This document shows, piece by piece, positions 18,529 through 27,902 of a DNA stretch of 64,000 bases. The position numbers and the translations under genes are program-made. The stretch covers positions 3,056,168 through 3,120,167 of the forward strand of contig NZ_CP114278.1 in NCBI RefSeq assembly GCF_027105095.1. Reading direction: 5' to 3'. This DNA comes from Brevundimonas vesicularis (lineage in GTDB: Bacteria > Pseudomonadota > Alphaproteobacteria > Caulobacterales > Caulobacteraceae). Within the stretch, counting starts at the first letter, position 1, and each line of letters starts with the position of its first letter. The notes beneath the pieces are model-generated. The model was not told the origin of the DNA and searched no databases. It saw nothing but the letters and a program-made list of their open reading frames with translations.

Positions 18529-19136
18529 GCTCACATTCCGTCTTCATCATCGACGACGACCCTTTCATGCGAGACGCTCTGGTGCTGATGCTGCGCGGGG
18601 CGGGGTATCGGGCGCGCAGTTTCCTCAGCGCCGACGACTTCTTGGCCAATCTGCCCGAAGACCGCAGCGCCTGCGTCATCACCGATGTGCGGATGCCGGG
18701 GCTTCAGGGTTCTGAGCTGGTCGGGCGTCTGAAAAGCCTGCGCGGCGATACTTGGCCGGTAATCGTCATCACGGGCCACGGCGAGGTGGCGCTTGCGGTT
18801 CAGTTGATGAAGGCGGGCGTCGTCGATTTCGTCGAAAAGCCCTTCGATCCACAGCGGATACTGGACGCGGTCTCCAGCTGCCTGGCCTCGCTGACCAGTC
18901 TTGAAGCCGAGCGGATCGCGCGCGAGGACGCCAGGGCCCGACTGGACACCCTGACCCCGCGCGAGCGGCAGGTCTTCGACGCCCTGATCGACGGCTGTTC
19001 GAACAAGGAGATCGCGCAAAGGCTGGAGATCAGCCCGCGCACGGTGGAGATCTTTCGCGCCAAGGTGATGACGAAAATGCAGGCCGCGAACCTGTCCACC
19101 CTGGTCCGGATCGGAATGCGCGCCGGCGACGCTTGA
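18525..19136 (+). CDS. FixJ-family response regulator
   Basis: The 203-residue protein has a receiver domain (DDD at 10-12, Asp54 in VITDVRMPG, lysine in EKPFDP) and a C-terminal LuxR-type helix-turn-helix (LTPRERQVFDALIDG, SNKEIAQRL, SPRTVEIFRAKVMTKM). It is translationally coupled to the upstream kinase. The direct repeat at 16951 is a candidate binding site. Confidence 0.9.
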   Translation: MSSHSVFIIDDDPFMRDALVLMLRGAGYRARSFLSADDFLANLPEDRSACVITDVRMPGLQGSELVGRLKSLRGDTWPVIVITGHGEVALAVQLMKAGVVDFVEKPFDPQRILDAVSSCLASLTSLEAERIAREDARARLDTLTPRERQVFDALIDGCSNKEIAQRLEISPRTVEIFRAKVMTKMQAANLSTLVRIGMRAGDA

Positions 19137-19170
19137 GCCGGACGAGATTCGTCGCCACCTTAGTCGCGAC

Positions 19171-21660
19171 ATGAGCGACCGGTCCGCAGGCCTCGCCCCG
19201 TCCCGCGTGACTGCGGTCCTGGGGCCCACCAACACCGGCAAGACCCATCTGGCGGTCGAGCGGATGCTGGGTCACGCCTCGGGCATGATCGGCCTGCCGC
19301 TGCGGCTGCTGGCGCGTGAGATCTATGAGCGGATCGTCAAACAGCGCGGCGCGGCGGCCGTCGCCCTGATCACCGGCGAGGAAAAGATCGTCCCGCCGCG
19401 CCCGCACTATTTCGTCTGCACCGTCGAGGCCATGCCGCTGGAGCGATCGGTCGAGTTTCTGGCCATCGACGAAATCCAGCTGGTCGCCGACCCCGAACGG
19501 GGCCACGTCTTCACCCAGCGACTGCTGCACGCGCGCGGCCGGTTCGAGACGATGTTCCTGGGCGCCGGCACCATGGAGCCGCTGATCCGCCGCCTGGTCC
19601 CGGATGTCGAGATCGTGACGCGCGACCGGTTGTCCACTCTGTCCTATGCAGGCTCCAAGAAGCTGACCCGCCTGCCCCGCCGCAGCGCCATCGTCGCCTT
19701 CTCGACCGATCGGGTCTACGCCATCGCCGAACTGATCCGGCGTCAGCGCGGCGGCGCGGCCGTGGTCATGGGCAGTCTGTCTCCTCGGACCCGCAACGCC
19801 CAGGTGGCGCTGTATCAGTCGGGCGAGGTCGATTTCCTGGTCGCCACCGACGCCATCGGCATGGGGCTGAACATGGATGTGGACCATGTCGCCTTCGCGG
19901 GGCTGAGAAAGTTCGACGGGCGACGCACCCGCTGGCTTTACGCCCATGAGATCGGCCAGATCGCCGGGCGGGCCGGCCGGCATCTGCGCGACGGCACCTT
20001 CGGCGTCACGGCCGAGGCCGAGGATCTGGATCCCGACCTGGTCGAACAGGTGGTCGAGCATCGGTTCGATCCGATCGAGGCGGCGGAGTGGCGGAACGCC
20101 CGGCTGGATTTCGACACCCTGCCCGATCTGCTGCGCTCGCTGACGGTGACGCCCCAGCGATCGGGGCTGAGCCTGACGGCGGAGGCGCTGGACGAGACCC
20201 TGCTGCGTCGCCTGATCAAGGACGAGGAAATCGCGCGCGTGGGGCGCTCGCGCGGGGCGGTCATGCGTCTGTGGGAGGCGTGCCAGTTGCCGGACTTCCA
20301 GAAGACGACGCTGGATGAACACGCCCGGCTGGCCAAGGACGTCTTTCACGCCCTGACCGGCAAGCGCGGCCGGCTGACTGACGACTGGATGGCGCCGCGC
20401 TTCGCCTTCGTGGACCGTGACGATGGTCAGATCGACCAGCTGTCGGCGCGGCTGTCGGCGGTCCGCACCCTGTCCTACATCGCCAACCGGCCGGACTGGG
20501 TCCATGACGCGCAAGGCTGGCGCGACAAGACCCGCGCGCTGGAAGACCGGCTGTCCGACGTGTTGCACGAGCGGCTGACCGCCCGGTTCGTGGATCGCCG
20601 CACCACCGCCCTGATGCGGGCGCTGAACGTGCGCGAAGACACGTTCGCAGGCGTCGCCGAAGACGGCGAGGTCACGGTCGAAGGCCAGGTCGTCGGCCAG
20701 CTGGAGGGCGTGCGCTTCCAGATGGAGAAGGGCTCGTCGGCCCTGGAAGACCGCACCCTGCGTCAGGCGGCCGTGCGTGCGGTGACGCCCGAGATCAATC
20801 GACGGCTGGGGCGTCTGGCGGCCGAGACCGACGACGGCTTTTCGGTCACGCCGGACGGGGCGGTGCTGTGGCGCGGCGTGCTGACGGCGCAGATCAATGC
20901 GACGCCGCAGGGGGTCGATCCCTTTACGCCCTCCGTGCGCCTGCTCGGCGATCTGGGACCGACGCCCGCCCGCGAGCGCGCCCAGCGCCGCGTCGAGGCG
21001 TGGCTGGCGGCGGAAGCGGGCCGGGCGCTGCGCGATCTGCGGCGGCTGCGTCAGGCGGTGGAGTCGGGGACCTTGAAAGGCCTGCCGCGCGGCATCGCCT
21101 TTCGCCTGATCGAGGCCGGCGGCGTGATCGACCGGCGCGAGGTCGAACGCGATCTGGCTGCGCTAAGCCAGGTCGAGCGCCGTACGCTGCGCAGTTTCGC
21201 CATCCGCATCGGGGCGCATTCGGTGTGGCTGCCCGGTCTTCAGAAGCCGCGCGCGCGCCATTTCGCCCAGGCCTTCGTCGCCGCGCCGCTGATCCCGGCG
21301 ACGCCCGATCTGATCCCCGCCCCGGTGGAGCCGCCGTCGGCGCGGCTGTTGTCCGCACACGGATTGCGATTGGCGCGACGGTGGCTGGCGCCGGTGGAGA
21401 CGCTGGAGAAGATGGCCGAGCTGCGGGCCGCCAATCACGGCCGGCTGTCCGACGAGGCTCTGACCGATCTGGGCTGGCGCGCCGATCAGGCCAAACAGAT
21501 CATCGCCGCCCTGAAGGTCGAACGCGCCCGCCTGCCCGACAAGCCGGGCGCAGCGCCGAAGATCGTCAAGGACTCGCCCTTCGCCGCCCTTGCCGCCCTG
21601 ACGGAGGCTCTCCCGGCGCGGCCCAAGCGTCGTCGTCCGCGTCGAAAGGCGAAGGCTTGA
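19171..21660 (+). CDS. Suv3-like DEAD/DEAH-type RNA helicase
   Basis: The 829-residue helicase begins almost directly with Walker A motif GPTNTGKTHLA (residues 12-22), then motif II DEIQ, motif III GAGTM, and motif VI QIAGRAGR near residue 270. That is the mitochondrial Suv3 arrangement found in alphaproteobacteria. The long C-terminal part (about 330-829) is helical and ends in a Lys/Arg-rich tail. A role in RNA turnover or ribosome assembly is expected from the family. The last bases overlap a gene for an S4 RNA-binding protein, which supports an RNA function for both. Confidence 0.88.
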   Translation: MSDRSAGLAPSRVTAVLGPTNTGKTHLAVERMLGHASGMIGLPLRLLAREIYERIVKQRGAAAVALITGEEKIVPPRPHYFVCTVEAMPLERSVEFLAIDEIQLVADPERGHVFTQRLLHARGRFETMFLGAGTMEPLIRRLVPDVEIVTRDRLSTLSYAGSKKLTRLPRRSAIVAFSTDRVYAIAELIRRQRGGAAVVMGSLSPRTRNAQVALYQSGEVDFLVATDAIGMGLNMDVDHVAFAGLRKFDGRRTRWLYAHEIGQIAGRAGRHLRDGTFGVTAEAEDLDPDLVEQVVEHRFDPIEAAEWRNARLDFDTLPDLLRSLTVTPQRSGLSLTAEALDETLLRRLIKDEEIARVGRSRGAVMRLWEACQLPDFQKTTLDEHARLAKDVFHALTGKRGRLTDDWMAPRFAFVDRDDGQIDQLSARLSAVRTLSYIANRPDWVHDAQGWRDKTRALEDRLSDVLHERLTARFVDRRTTALMRALNVREDTFAGVAEDGEVTVEGQVVGQLEGVRFQMEKGSSALEDRTLRQAAVRAVTPEINRRLGRLAAETDDGFSVTPDGAVLWRGVLTAQINATPQGVDPFTPSVRLLGDLGPTPARERAQRRVEAWLAAEAGRALRDLRRLRQAVESGTLKGLPRGIAFRLIEAGGVIDRREVERDLAALSQVERRTLRSFAIRIGAHSVWLPGLQKPRARHFAQAFVAAPLIPATPDLIPAPVEPPSARLLSAHGLRLARRWLAPVETLEKMAELRAANHGRLSDEALTDLGWRADQAKQIIAALKVERARLPDKPGAAPKIVKDSPFAALAALTEALPARPKRRRPRRKAKA

Positions 21661-21932
21661 ACGAGAACGCCTGTCGCATCGACATCTGGCTGTGGCGCGC
21701 GCGGTTCGTGAAGACGCGCAGCCTGGCGGCCGGTCTGGTCGAGCGGGGAGCGGTGCGACTGACGCATCAGGGGCGCGAGACGCGGCTCGACAAGCCCAGC
21801 CGGTGCGTTCATGTCGGCGACCTGCTGACCTTCGCCCAGAAGGGCCGCGTCACCAGCCTGAAGGTCGAGGCGCTGGGCGAAAGGCGCGGGCCTGCCGAAG
21901 AGGCCCGCGCGCTCTATTCTATGACGTCTTGA
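21657..21932 (+). CDS. S4-domain RNA-binding protein (HslR-like)
   Basis: The 91-residue protein opens with the S4 signature CRIDIWLWRARFVKTRSLAA and continues with the GAVRL beta element and VGDLLTF. It belongs to the family of heat-shock protein 15, which binds stalled 50S subunits. The only start that leaves the domain whole is TTG at 21657, overlapping the helicase stop (TTGA). The purine-rich GGCGAAGG just before it is very close, so translation probably depends on coupling. Confidence 0.8.
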   Translation: MNENACRIDIWLWRARFVKTRSLAAGLVERGAVRLTHQGRETRLDKPSRCVHVGDLLTFAQKGRVTSLKVEALGERRGPAEEARALYSMTS

Positions 21933-21963
21933 GGGCTTAAACAGCGCGAGAGCGCGGTAGCCC

Positions 21964-22590
21964 CTACTTCTGAATGACGAACTCGCCTTCGATGTGCAGC
22001 TTCACCTCGTCGGAAACGGCCGGCAGGGCGTAGTTGATGCCGAAGTCCGAGCGTTTGATGGTCGCTTCGCCGTCGAAGCCGGCCTTGTAGGCGCCCATGA
22101 CGGTTCCGGCGCCGTTGAACTCGACCTCGATGGTGACGGGCTTGGTCACGCCCTTCAGGGTCAAATCGCCGACCACGGTCGCCTCGTTGGCGTCATCGGC
22201 GTCGACCGTGACCGAGCGCGAGACGAAGGTCGCGGTTGGGTATTGGGCGGTGTCGAAGAAGTCGGCGGTTTGCAGGTGGGCCTTCAGACGGTCGTCGTTG
22301 GGCGCCACGTCGGTCAGCGGGATCGTCGCGGTCAGGGTCGAGGCCGACGGGTTGGCCGGATCCAGCTTCAGCACCGCCTTCACGTTCACGAACTGGCCCG
22401 TATAGGTCGACAGGCCGAAGTGATTGACCGACCAGGTGATCTTGCCGTGGCTGGATTCCAGATCGTAGGTCCCGGCGGTGACTTCGGCGGGGTTCTTGGT
22501 CAGAGCGGCCTGAGCCACGACCGCGCCGCCTGCGACCAGGCTGAGGGCGGCGGCGCCGGCGACGGCGTATTTCATGAAGGGGTTGCGCAT
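21964..22590 (-). CDS. YceI-family periplasmic protein
   Basis: The 208-residue protein has a signal peptide (cleavage near AQA-A) and the YceI lipocalin-like barrel: GTYDLESSHGKITWSVNHFG, then the repeated strand pairs to the end. YceI proteins bind polyisoprenoid chains and are often secreted under stress. The start at 22590 is preferred over 22620 because AGGAAC lies upstream and it gives a clean signal peptide. It is convergent with the S4 gene. Confidence 0.88.
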   Translation of the reverse strand: MRNPFMKYAVAGAAALSLVAGGAVVAQAALTKNPAEVTAGTYDLESSHGKITWSVNHFGLSTYTGQFVNVKAVLKLDPANPSASTLTATIPLTDVAPNDDRLKAHLQTADFFDTAQYPTATFVSRSVTVDADDANEATVVGDLTLKGVTKPVTIEVEFNGAGTVMGAYKAGFDGEATIKRSDFGINYALPAVSDEVKLHIEGEFVIQK

Positions 22591-22759
22591 GGGAGTTCCT
22601 GTCGATGGGCGGATATGCAATCAATACAGTTGCGATTAGGCGCCGTTCTGTCAAGGCGCTGCGAATGGCTCTCGCCTTAAGCCGCGCTGTTGACAGTTGG
22701 TTGCGTGGCCGCCATGTCGCAGGCCTCCCGCCCACAGACCGACACCCGTTTTTCGCCCA

Positions 22760-23101
22760 ATGACCTACATCGTCACCGACGCCTGCGTGAAATGTAAGTT
22801 CATGGACTGCGTCGAGGTGTGTCCGGTGGACTGCTTCTACGAGGGCGAGAACTTTCTGGTGATCGCGCCCGACGAATGCATCGACTGCGGCGTGTGCGAA
22901 CCGGAATGCCCCGTCGACGCCATCGTGCCGGACACCGAGGACGAGCCCGACGGCAAATGGCTTCAGGTCAACGCCGAATACGCCAAGGTCTGGCCCAACA
23001 TCACCGTCAAGGGCACGCCCCCCGCCGATCGCGAGCAGTACGAGCGCGAAACGGGCAAATACGAGAAATACTTCAGCCCCAAGCCGGGCAAGGGTTCCTG
23101 A
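22760..23101 (+). CDS. fdxA: Seven-iron ferredoxin FdxA
   Basis: The 113-residue protein begins at [20 protein letters not shown]. The first cluster motif has the spacing of a 3Fe-4S site, and [15 protein letters not shown] provides a 4Fe-4S site. The C-terminal extension with WPNIT and REQYER is typical of the Azotobacter FdI/FdxA group. It works as an electron carrier in the cytoplasm. TTGACA at 22690-22695 is a possible -35 element. The longer frame from 22697 is rejected because the family begins at this methionine. Confidence 0.93.
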   Translation: MTYIVTDACVKCKFMDCVEVCPVDCFYEGENFLVIAPDECIDCGVCEPECPVDAIVPDTEDEPDGKWLQVNAEYAKVWPNITVKGTPPADREQYERETGKYEKYFSPKPGKGS

Positions 23102-23401
23102 TTTCAGGACTGGCGACGCTCAAGCCTTGCCGTATTTGCACGTCCGCCCTGTGGACGTTTTGAAATTCCGCAGATTTGTGATAGGTTCTGTTTCATTGGA
23201 TCGGGCGGTCCGCGAAATCTTCGCGCCGCCCGTGTTTGCGACAGAATCCCGCCCTAGACGGGATCGGCCAGAGGTTTGGTGATCCGTTTCCGCTTTTGAC
23301 GCCTGACATCATCCCCTCCGACGGAGCGATCCGGCGGATGAGATTCTGTTTGCGTTTCCTGCGCCTTCGTTTCGCCCGGCCCTGACCGGGAAAGGACGAT
23401 T

Positions 23402-23932
23402 ATGACGAGCAAGACTGGTCTGGAGTTCAAGGTTGGCGACGCGGTCGTCTATCCGGCGCACGGCGTCGGCAAGGTGGCGGCGATCGAGACCCAGGAAGTC
23501 GCGGGCATGTCGCTGGAGGTCTATGTCGTGACCTTCGACCACGAGAAGATGACCCTGCGCGTCCCGACCAAGAAGGCCGTGACGGCCGGCCTGCGTTCGC
23601 TGGCCGCCGACGACGTCGTGACCAAGGCCCTGACCACCCTGAAGGGCCGCGCGCGCATCAAGCGCACCATGTGGTCGCGTCGCGCCCAGGAATACGAAGC
23701 CAAGATCAACTCGGGCGACCTGATTTCCATCGCCGAAGTGGTCCGCGATCTGCACCGCGCGGACACCCAGCCGGAACAGTCCTATTCGGAGCGCCAGCTC
23801 TATGAATCGGCCCTGGACCGCATGGCGCGCGAAGTCGCCGCCGCCAACAAGATCGACAAAGACGCCGCCGTCGAGCTGCTCGCCAAGTCGCTCAGCGCCA
23901 AGAAGCCGGTCCCGACCGCCGAAGCCGCCTAA
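23402..23932 (+). CDS. cdnL: CarD-family RNA polymerase-binding regulator CdnL
   Basis: The 176-residue protein has an N-terminal Tudor-like RNAP-interaction domain (FKVGDAVVYPAHGVGKVAAIE) and a helical C-terminal DNA-binding domain (ARIKRTMWSRRAQEYEAKINSGD). In Caulobacter, CdnL stabilises open complexes at rRNA and growth genes. AGGA lies upstream. The 300 bases before the gene hold no ORF; TTGAAA at 23160 with an AT-rich stretch after it may be the promoter. A strong terminator follows. Confidence 0.9.
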   Translation: MTSKTGLEFKVGDAVVYPAHGVGKVAAIETQEVAGMSLEVYVVTFDHEKMTLRVPTKKAVTAGLRSLAADDVVTKALTTLKGRARIKRTMWSRRAQEYEAKINSGDLISIAEVVRDLHRADTQPEQSYSERQLYESALDRMAREVAAANKIDKDAAVELLAKSLSAKKPVPTAEAA

Positions 23933-23954
23933 GCTTCGACCTCGAACAAAAGAA

Positions 23955-23984
23955 AAGGCCCCGGAACGATCCGGGGCCTTTTTT
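23955..23984 (+). terminator. Rho-independent terminator of cdnL
   Basis: GGCCCCGGA pairs with TCCGGGGCC around the loop ACGA and is followed by six T. It lies 25 bases after the stop codon. On the other side of the stem is a run of A, so it may also end the convergent gene's transcript. Confidence 0.92.
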
Positions 23985-24005
23985 GGATGCGTCGCAGAGC
24001 CGCCG

Positions 24006-24485
24006 TCAGAAGTATTCGGCGTTGGCCGGGCACTGGGCGCTGATGCGGCGCGCGGTTATGCTGGCGGGGATATAGGGGGTGCCGCGCACGATCTGGGCGC
24101 CGCCGCGGAAGCTGAAGCTGGTTTCCGTGTAGGTCCCGTTCAGGCGAACGGCGATGCGACGGCCCTTGCGATCCTGGCAGGTCCCCTCGAAGCGGGCGCT
24201 GCCGTTGCCGACCACGCGGGTCGGATAGGTGCAGCGCCACTTGTTGGTCGACAGGCCGCCGAAGAATCGGTTGATCTCGCTGGGCCGCACGCACTTCTGC
24301 TCGGTGTCGCGCTGACCCACCGCGCTGGTGGTGTATTCCCAATAACCGGGCAGGACTTCGGACTGAGCCGCAGTCTGGGCCGGGGCGATGGCGGGCGAGG
24401 CCAGCATGAAGCCTCCGGCCATCACCGGGGCCAGGACGGCGAGCGCGCGCTTGGGCAGGCGATCGATCAAGGACGGACGGGACAT
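24006..24485 (-). CDS. DUF3617-like secreted protein
   Basis: The 159-residue product has a long signal sequence (hydrophobic part ALAVLAPVMAGGFMLASPAIA) and a mature part beginning LPGYWEYTTSA. A KCVRP motif and three further cysteines follow, a pattern of the DUF3617 family (PGxWE...CxxP...C). The function of the family is unknown. The start at 24485 has AGAAGG upstream and was preferred to the upstream in-frame ATG at 24551. Confidence 0.65.
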   Translation of the reverse strand: MSRPSLIDRLPKRALAVLAPVMAGGFMLASPAIAPAQTAAQSEVLPGYWEYTTSAVGQRDTEQKCVRPSEINRFFGGLSTNKWRCTYPTRVVGNGSARFEGTCQDRKGRRIAVRLNGTYTETSFSFRGGAQIVRGTPYIPASITARRISAQCPANAEYF

Positions 24486-24599
24486 GGAAGCCTTCTGTTC
24501 TGCTAGGGTCTCTTTTGAGGTCGTCATCATATGGGCCATACAGGGCGGCATTTGAATGACGGCTGAACGAGGCGCGGGGACGATGGGTCTAGACTCGGC

Positions 24600-24628
24600 T
24601 TGACGCCGAACCGCCTCTTCCCTTATAC
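24600..24628 (+). promoter_or_regulatory. Sigma-70-type promoter of rpmB
   Basis: TTGACG at 24600-24605 and TTATAC at 24623-24628 are separated by 17 bases. The start codon of rpmB lies about 93 bases after the -10 element, leaving a moderate leader. Both hexamers and their spacing fit a strong housekeeping promoter. Confidence 0.7.
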
Positions 24629-24721
24629 GGCCCCCTCTCGCGCGGGCTGGTTCCCGCGCGCAACTGTTTCATGCGTCCTCTCCCACGCTCGGGCTGGACG
24701 CCGCACCTTAAGGATCTGACG

Positions 24722-25018
24722 ATGTCGCGTCGTTGCGAACTCACCGGTATCGGCCCCATGGTCGGCCACAACGTGAGCCACTCGAACATCAAGACCAAGC
24801 GCCGCTTCCTGCCGTCGCTGAAAACGGTCAAGGTCACGTCGGAAGCCCTGGGCCAGACGTTCAGCCTGCGCATCTCGAACGCCGCGCTGCGCACCCTGGA
24901 CTACAAGGGCGGCCTGGACGTCTTCATCGTCAAGGCCCGCGACGAGCAGCTGTCGATCGCCGCTCAGCGCATCAAGCGCCAGATTCGCGCCAAGCTGGCC
25001 GAACAAGCCGCCGCCTGA
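24722..25018 (+). CDS. rpmB: 50S ribosomal protein L28
   Basis: The 98-residue protein begins MSRRCELTGIGPMVGHNVSH, the normal start of alphaproteobacterial L28, followed by KTKRRFLPSLKTV. A longer frame from 24671 is rejected. A promoter at 24600 and a terminator at 25048 make it a single-gene unit. Confidence 0.96.
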   Translation: MSRRCELTGIGPMVGHNVSHSNIKTKRRFLPSLKTVKVTSEALGQTFSLRISNAALRTLDYKGGLDVFIVKARDEQLSIAAQRIKRQIRAKLAEQAAA

Positions 25019-25047
25019 TCAGCGACCGCGACATAGAGTTCTGGAAG

Positions 25048-25074
25048 AGGCCGGTGGAAACACCGGCCTTTTTC
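25048..25074 (+). terminator. Rho-independent terminator of rpmB
   Basis: AGGCCGGTG pairs with CACCGGCCT around a GAAA tetraloop, followed by TTTTC. It starts 30 bases after the rpmB stop. Confidence 0.92.
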
Positions 25075-25127
25075 TTTGCGCCATTGCCCGCTCGCGCTAG
25101 CCTGTCGCCTCAGACGGGGAGCGGTTC

Positions 25128-26855
25128 ATGCGCATCAAGGTTTTGCTTTTGGCCGCAGCCAGCGCCCTGACGCTGTCGGCCTGCGCCACCGTCGCCCAGC
25201 CGGTGCCGACGCCGCGCGAATCGACCGCCTTCACCCTGGCCACCGATCAGCCGCTGACGCCGGAACAGCAGGTGATGCAGTTCGATAAGGCCGATTTGTC
25301 GATCAAGGTCCTGCCAGAAGACAAGGCCATCGATGCGGTCGCCGTGCTGGACTTCACCTCCAAGGCGCTCCTGACCGCTCTGGTCGTCGAACTGGACACT
25401 CTGCTGACGATTTCCTCGGTCCAGATCGACGGGGTCGAAGTCGCCGTCGATCGCTGGTCCAACCCCGAAGGCCGGCTGACGGTGCAGTTGCCCGAGACCC
25501 TGGCCACGGGCCGGTCGGTGGCCCTGCGCGTCGCCTACGCCGGCCAGCCGCGCGTGGCGCCCCGTGCACCGTGGGACGGCGGCTTCGTCTGGTCCACCGC
25601 GCCGTCGGGCGAGCCATGGATCGCCACGGCGGTTCAGGGCGAGGGCTGCGACATCTTCTGGCCCTGCATCGACAGCCCGCACGGCGAACCGGGCCGGGTC
25701 GATCTGCACATCACCGTCCCGTCGACCCTCTCGGCGCCGTCCAATGGCCGCTTCTTGGGCAAGGTCGATCACGGCGACGGCTGGACCACCTGGAACTGGT
25801 CGGCGAAATCGCCCAACACCTACGCCATCGCGCTGAACGTCGGCCCCTACGAGGAGGTGTCGGGCGAGTACGCCAGCCGGTTCGGCAACACGATCCCGAT
25901 GCGCTACTGGCATCTGAAATCGGACACGCCCGAACAGGTCCAGGGCCTGTTCGCCCAGTTCCCCAAGATGCTGGACTTCTTCGAAGCCACGGTCGGCCCC
26001 TTCCCCTTCGGCGATGAGAAGATGGGCGTGGTCGAGACCCCGCACCTGGGCATGGAGCACCAGACGATCAACGCCTACGGCAACAGCTACAACATCGACG
26101 GGCGAGGCTATGACTGGCTGTTGCAGCACGAGTTCGCCCACGAATGGTTCGGCAATCAGCTGACCAATCAGAACGCCGACGACATGTGGCTGCACGAGGG
26201 ATTGGGCAGCTACATGCAGCCGCTCTATGCGCGCTGGTTGCTGGGCGACCGCTACATGCAGCGCGAACTGGCCAATCAGCGCGAGGGTTTGAACAACAAA
26301 TATCCCGTCGTTTCAGGCACGCCCAAGACCGAGGACGAGGTCTACAAAGGCGACGTCGGGCCGGGTCTCGACATCTACAACAAGGGTTCGTTGATCAGCC
26401 ATACGCTGCGGATGCTGATCGGCGACGCCGCCTTCCACGACGCGGTCACGCGTCTCGTCTATGGGCGACCCGACCCCAGACCAGGCAACTTCGCGCCGCT
26501 GTACCGGTCCACCGGCGACTTCCTCGCGATCATCAACAACGTCACGGGCCGGGACTACGGCTGGTTCTTCCGCGGCTATCTCTACAACGCCGCCCTGCCG
26601 GTTCTGAACCAGACCCGGGACGGCGATGTGCTGAAGCTGGAGTGGACGACGGGTGACGGCGGCGTCTTCCCCATGCCGCTGGAGATCGAGATCGACGGGC
26701 GCCTTCAGACCGTGGCCATGACCGGCGGGCGGGGCCAGATTGCGGTTCCAGCCGGCGCCCATGTCCTGATCGATCCACAGAACAAGGTGCTGCGCCAGAT
26801 GGACGTGATCGACGAGCTGCAGGCCTACAAGGCGGCGCAGAAGGCGGCGCATTGA
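25128..26855 (+). CDS. M1-family zinc metallopeptidase (lipoprotein)
   Basis: The 575-residue protein has a lipoprotein signal with lipobox LSAC (Cys at about residue 19), an N-terminal beta domain, the substrate-binding motif GMEHQ (in place of GAMEN), and the zinc site HEFAHEWFGN near residue 334 with the third ligand in LHEGLGSYM. These are the marks of M1 aminopeptidases. The lack of a long C-terminal helical domain makes it shorter than PepN. It probably trims peptides in the periplasm, anchored to a membrane. Confidence 0.9.
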   Translation: MRIKVLLLAAASALTLSACATVAQPVPTPRESTAFTLATDQPLTPEQQVMQFDKADLSIKVLPEDKAIDAVAVLDFTSKALLTALVVELDTLLTISSVQIDGVEVAVDRWSNPEGRLTVQLPETLATGRSVALRVAYAGQPRVAPRAPWDGGFVWSTAPSGEPWIATAVQGEGCDIFWPCIDSPHGEPGRVDLHITVPSTLSAPSNGRFLGKVDHGDGWTTWNWSAKSPNTYAIALNVGPYEEVSGEYASRFGNTIPMRYWHLKSDTPEQVQGLFAQFPKMLDFFEATVGPFPFGDEKMGVVETPHLGMEHQTINAYGNSYNIDGRGYDWLLQHEFAHEWFGNQLTNQNADDMWLHEGLGSYMQPLYARWLLGDRYMQRELANQREGLNNKYPVVSGTPKTEDEVYKGDVGPGLDIYNKGSLISHTLRMLIGDAAFHDAVTRLVYGRPDPRPGNFAPLYRSTGDFLAIINNVTGRDYGWFFRGYLYNAALPVLNQTRDGDVLKLEWTTGDGGVFPMPLEIEIDGRLQTVAMTGGRGQIAVPAGAHVLIDPQNKVLRQMDVIDELQAYKAAQKAAH

Positions 26856-26857
26856 AC

Positions 26858-26981
26858 CCGCTCATCCCGCGAAAGCGGGGACCCAGTCCTTTCACATCGC
26901 AAATCGGATTGAGCAAGGCCTACTCTGATCTGCATCTGAGCGCCCAAAACTCTAGGTCCCCGCTTTCGCGGGGATGAGCGG
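26858..26981. repeat. Inverted repeat pair between convergent genes
   Basis: A block reading CCGCTCATCCCGCGAAAGCG followed by GGGACC at the left is repeated as its inverted copy at about 26954-26981. Each arm also contains its own small hairpin (CCCGC-GAAA-GCGGG). About 70 bases of unrelated DNA lie in between. It fits a dispersed REP-like palindrome at the meeting point of two convergent genes. Confidence 0.7.
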
Positions 26982-26993
26982 ACATAAAAATCG

Positions 26994-27770
26994 TTAAGCC
27001 GCCGCCACAGTCACAGACTGGCGCACCATCTGACAGCGCTCCTGCGTCGTCAGGAAGGCGATGTCCGCCGCGTCCCGCCCGCAGGCGATCCGCACCAGGC
27101 CTTCGACCGGCGCCAGGCCCGTCGGATCGACCAGCCACCAGCCGTTATCCAGCCAGACTTCGAAGATGGCGTGGAAGTCGGGCGGGCTGAGTTGGTGAGC
27201 AAAGGCGCTGACCGCCCGCGCAGGAATGCCCGACGCCCGGCATAGCGTCATGCCCAGATGGGTGAAGTCGCGGCACACGCCGGCCCGGTCGATGAAGGTG
27301 CGCGCCGCCGTGGTTTCGGTGTCCGACACGCCGTGCTCGTAATCGACGTTCTCGGTGATCCAGTTCAGGATCGCCAGCACCCGCGCCCCGCCCGCCGTGT
27401 CGCCGAACTCGCGCGTCACGAAGCGGCCGAACTGGTCCGACGGGCAATAGCGGCTGGGCTGGAGATAGGGCAGGACCTCGGCAGGCAGTTCGCCCCAGTC
27501 ATGCTGGGACACGCTGGGCGGCAGGCCCTTCAGCACGCCGTTCTCGACCACCGCCTCATAGGTCAGCTTGACCTCGCCCTCGACGTGGCAACGCAGGGTC
27601 CGTGCGCCGAAGTCGACGTCCTCGTCTTCATGAAAATCGACAGGCGGGTCGAAGGTCAGGGTTTCTTCCAGAATGTCCTGACCCGGCCAGTGGGCGACCT
27701 GGATCTTGTAGATGGCGTCCGTCGGCGGATCGAAACGATAGACGAGTTCGGCGCGGACGCGCAGTTTCAT
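26994..27770 (-). CDS. Transglutaminase-like family protein
   Basis: The 258-residue protein has the catalytic triad pattern of the bacterial transglutaminase-like fold: Cys in DRAGVCRDFTHLG, His in DFHAIFEVWL and Asp in WLVDPTG. An N-terminal beta region precedes it. No signal peptide is seen, so it is cytoplasmic; family members are mostly proteases or amidases of unknown substrate. The start at 27770 (MKLRVRAEL) is chosen since the upstream extension to 27884 is atypical. Confidence 0.85.
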   Translation of the reverse strand: MKLRVRAELVYRFDPPTDAIYKIQVAHWPGQDILEETLTFDPPVDFHEDEDVDFGARTLRCHVEGEVKLTYEAVVENGVLKGLPPSVSQHDWGELPAEVLPYLQPSRYCPSDQFGRFVTREFGDTAGGARVLAILNWITENVDYEHGVSDTETTAARTFIDRAGVCRDFTHLGMTLCRASGIPARAVSAFAHQLSPPDFHAIFEVWLDNGWWLVDPTGLAPVEGLVRIACGRDAADIAFLTTQERCQMVRQSVTVAAA

Positions 27771-27902
27771 GAAAATCTGCCGATCAAAGGGAGATGAGAA
27801 GGTTGCTGGTGAACGCCACGCGGTCTGGGCCGTTCCGTGGCGGTCCGCGCCTTCTGGCCTGTGCAAATCGACAAGACAAGACAATGTGTTAATCTGAGCC
27901 CC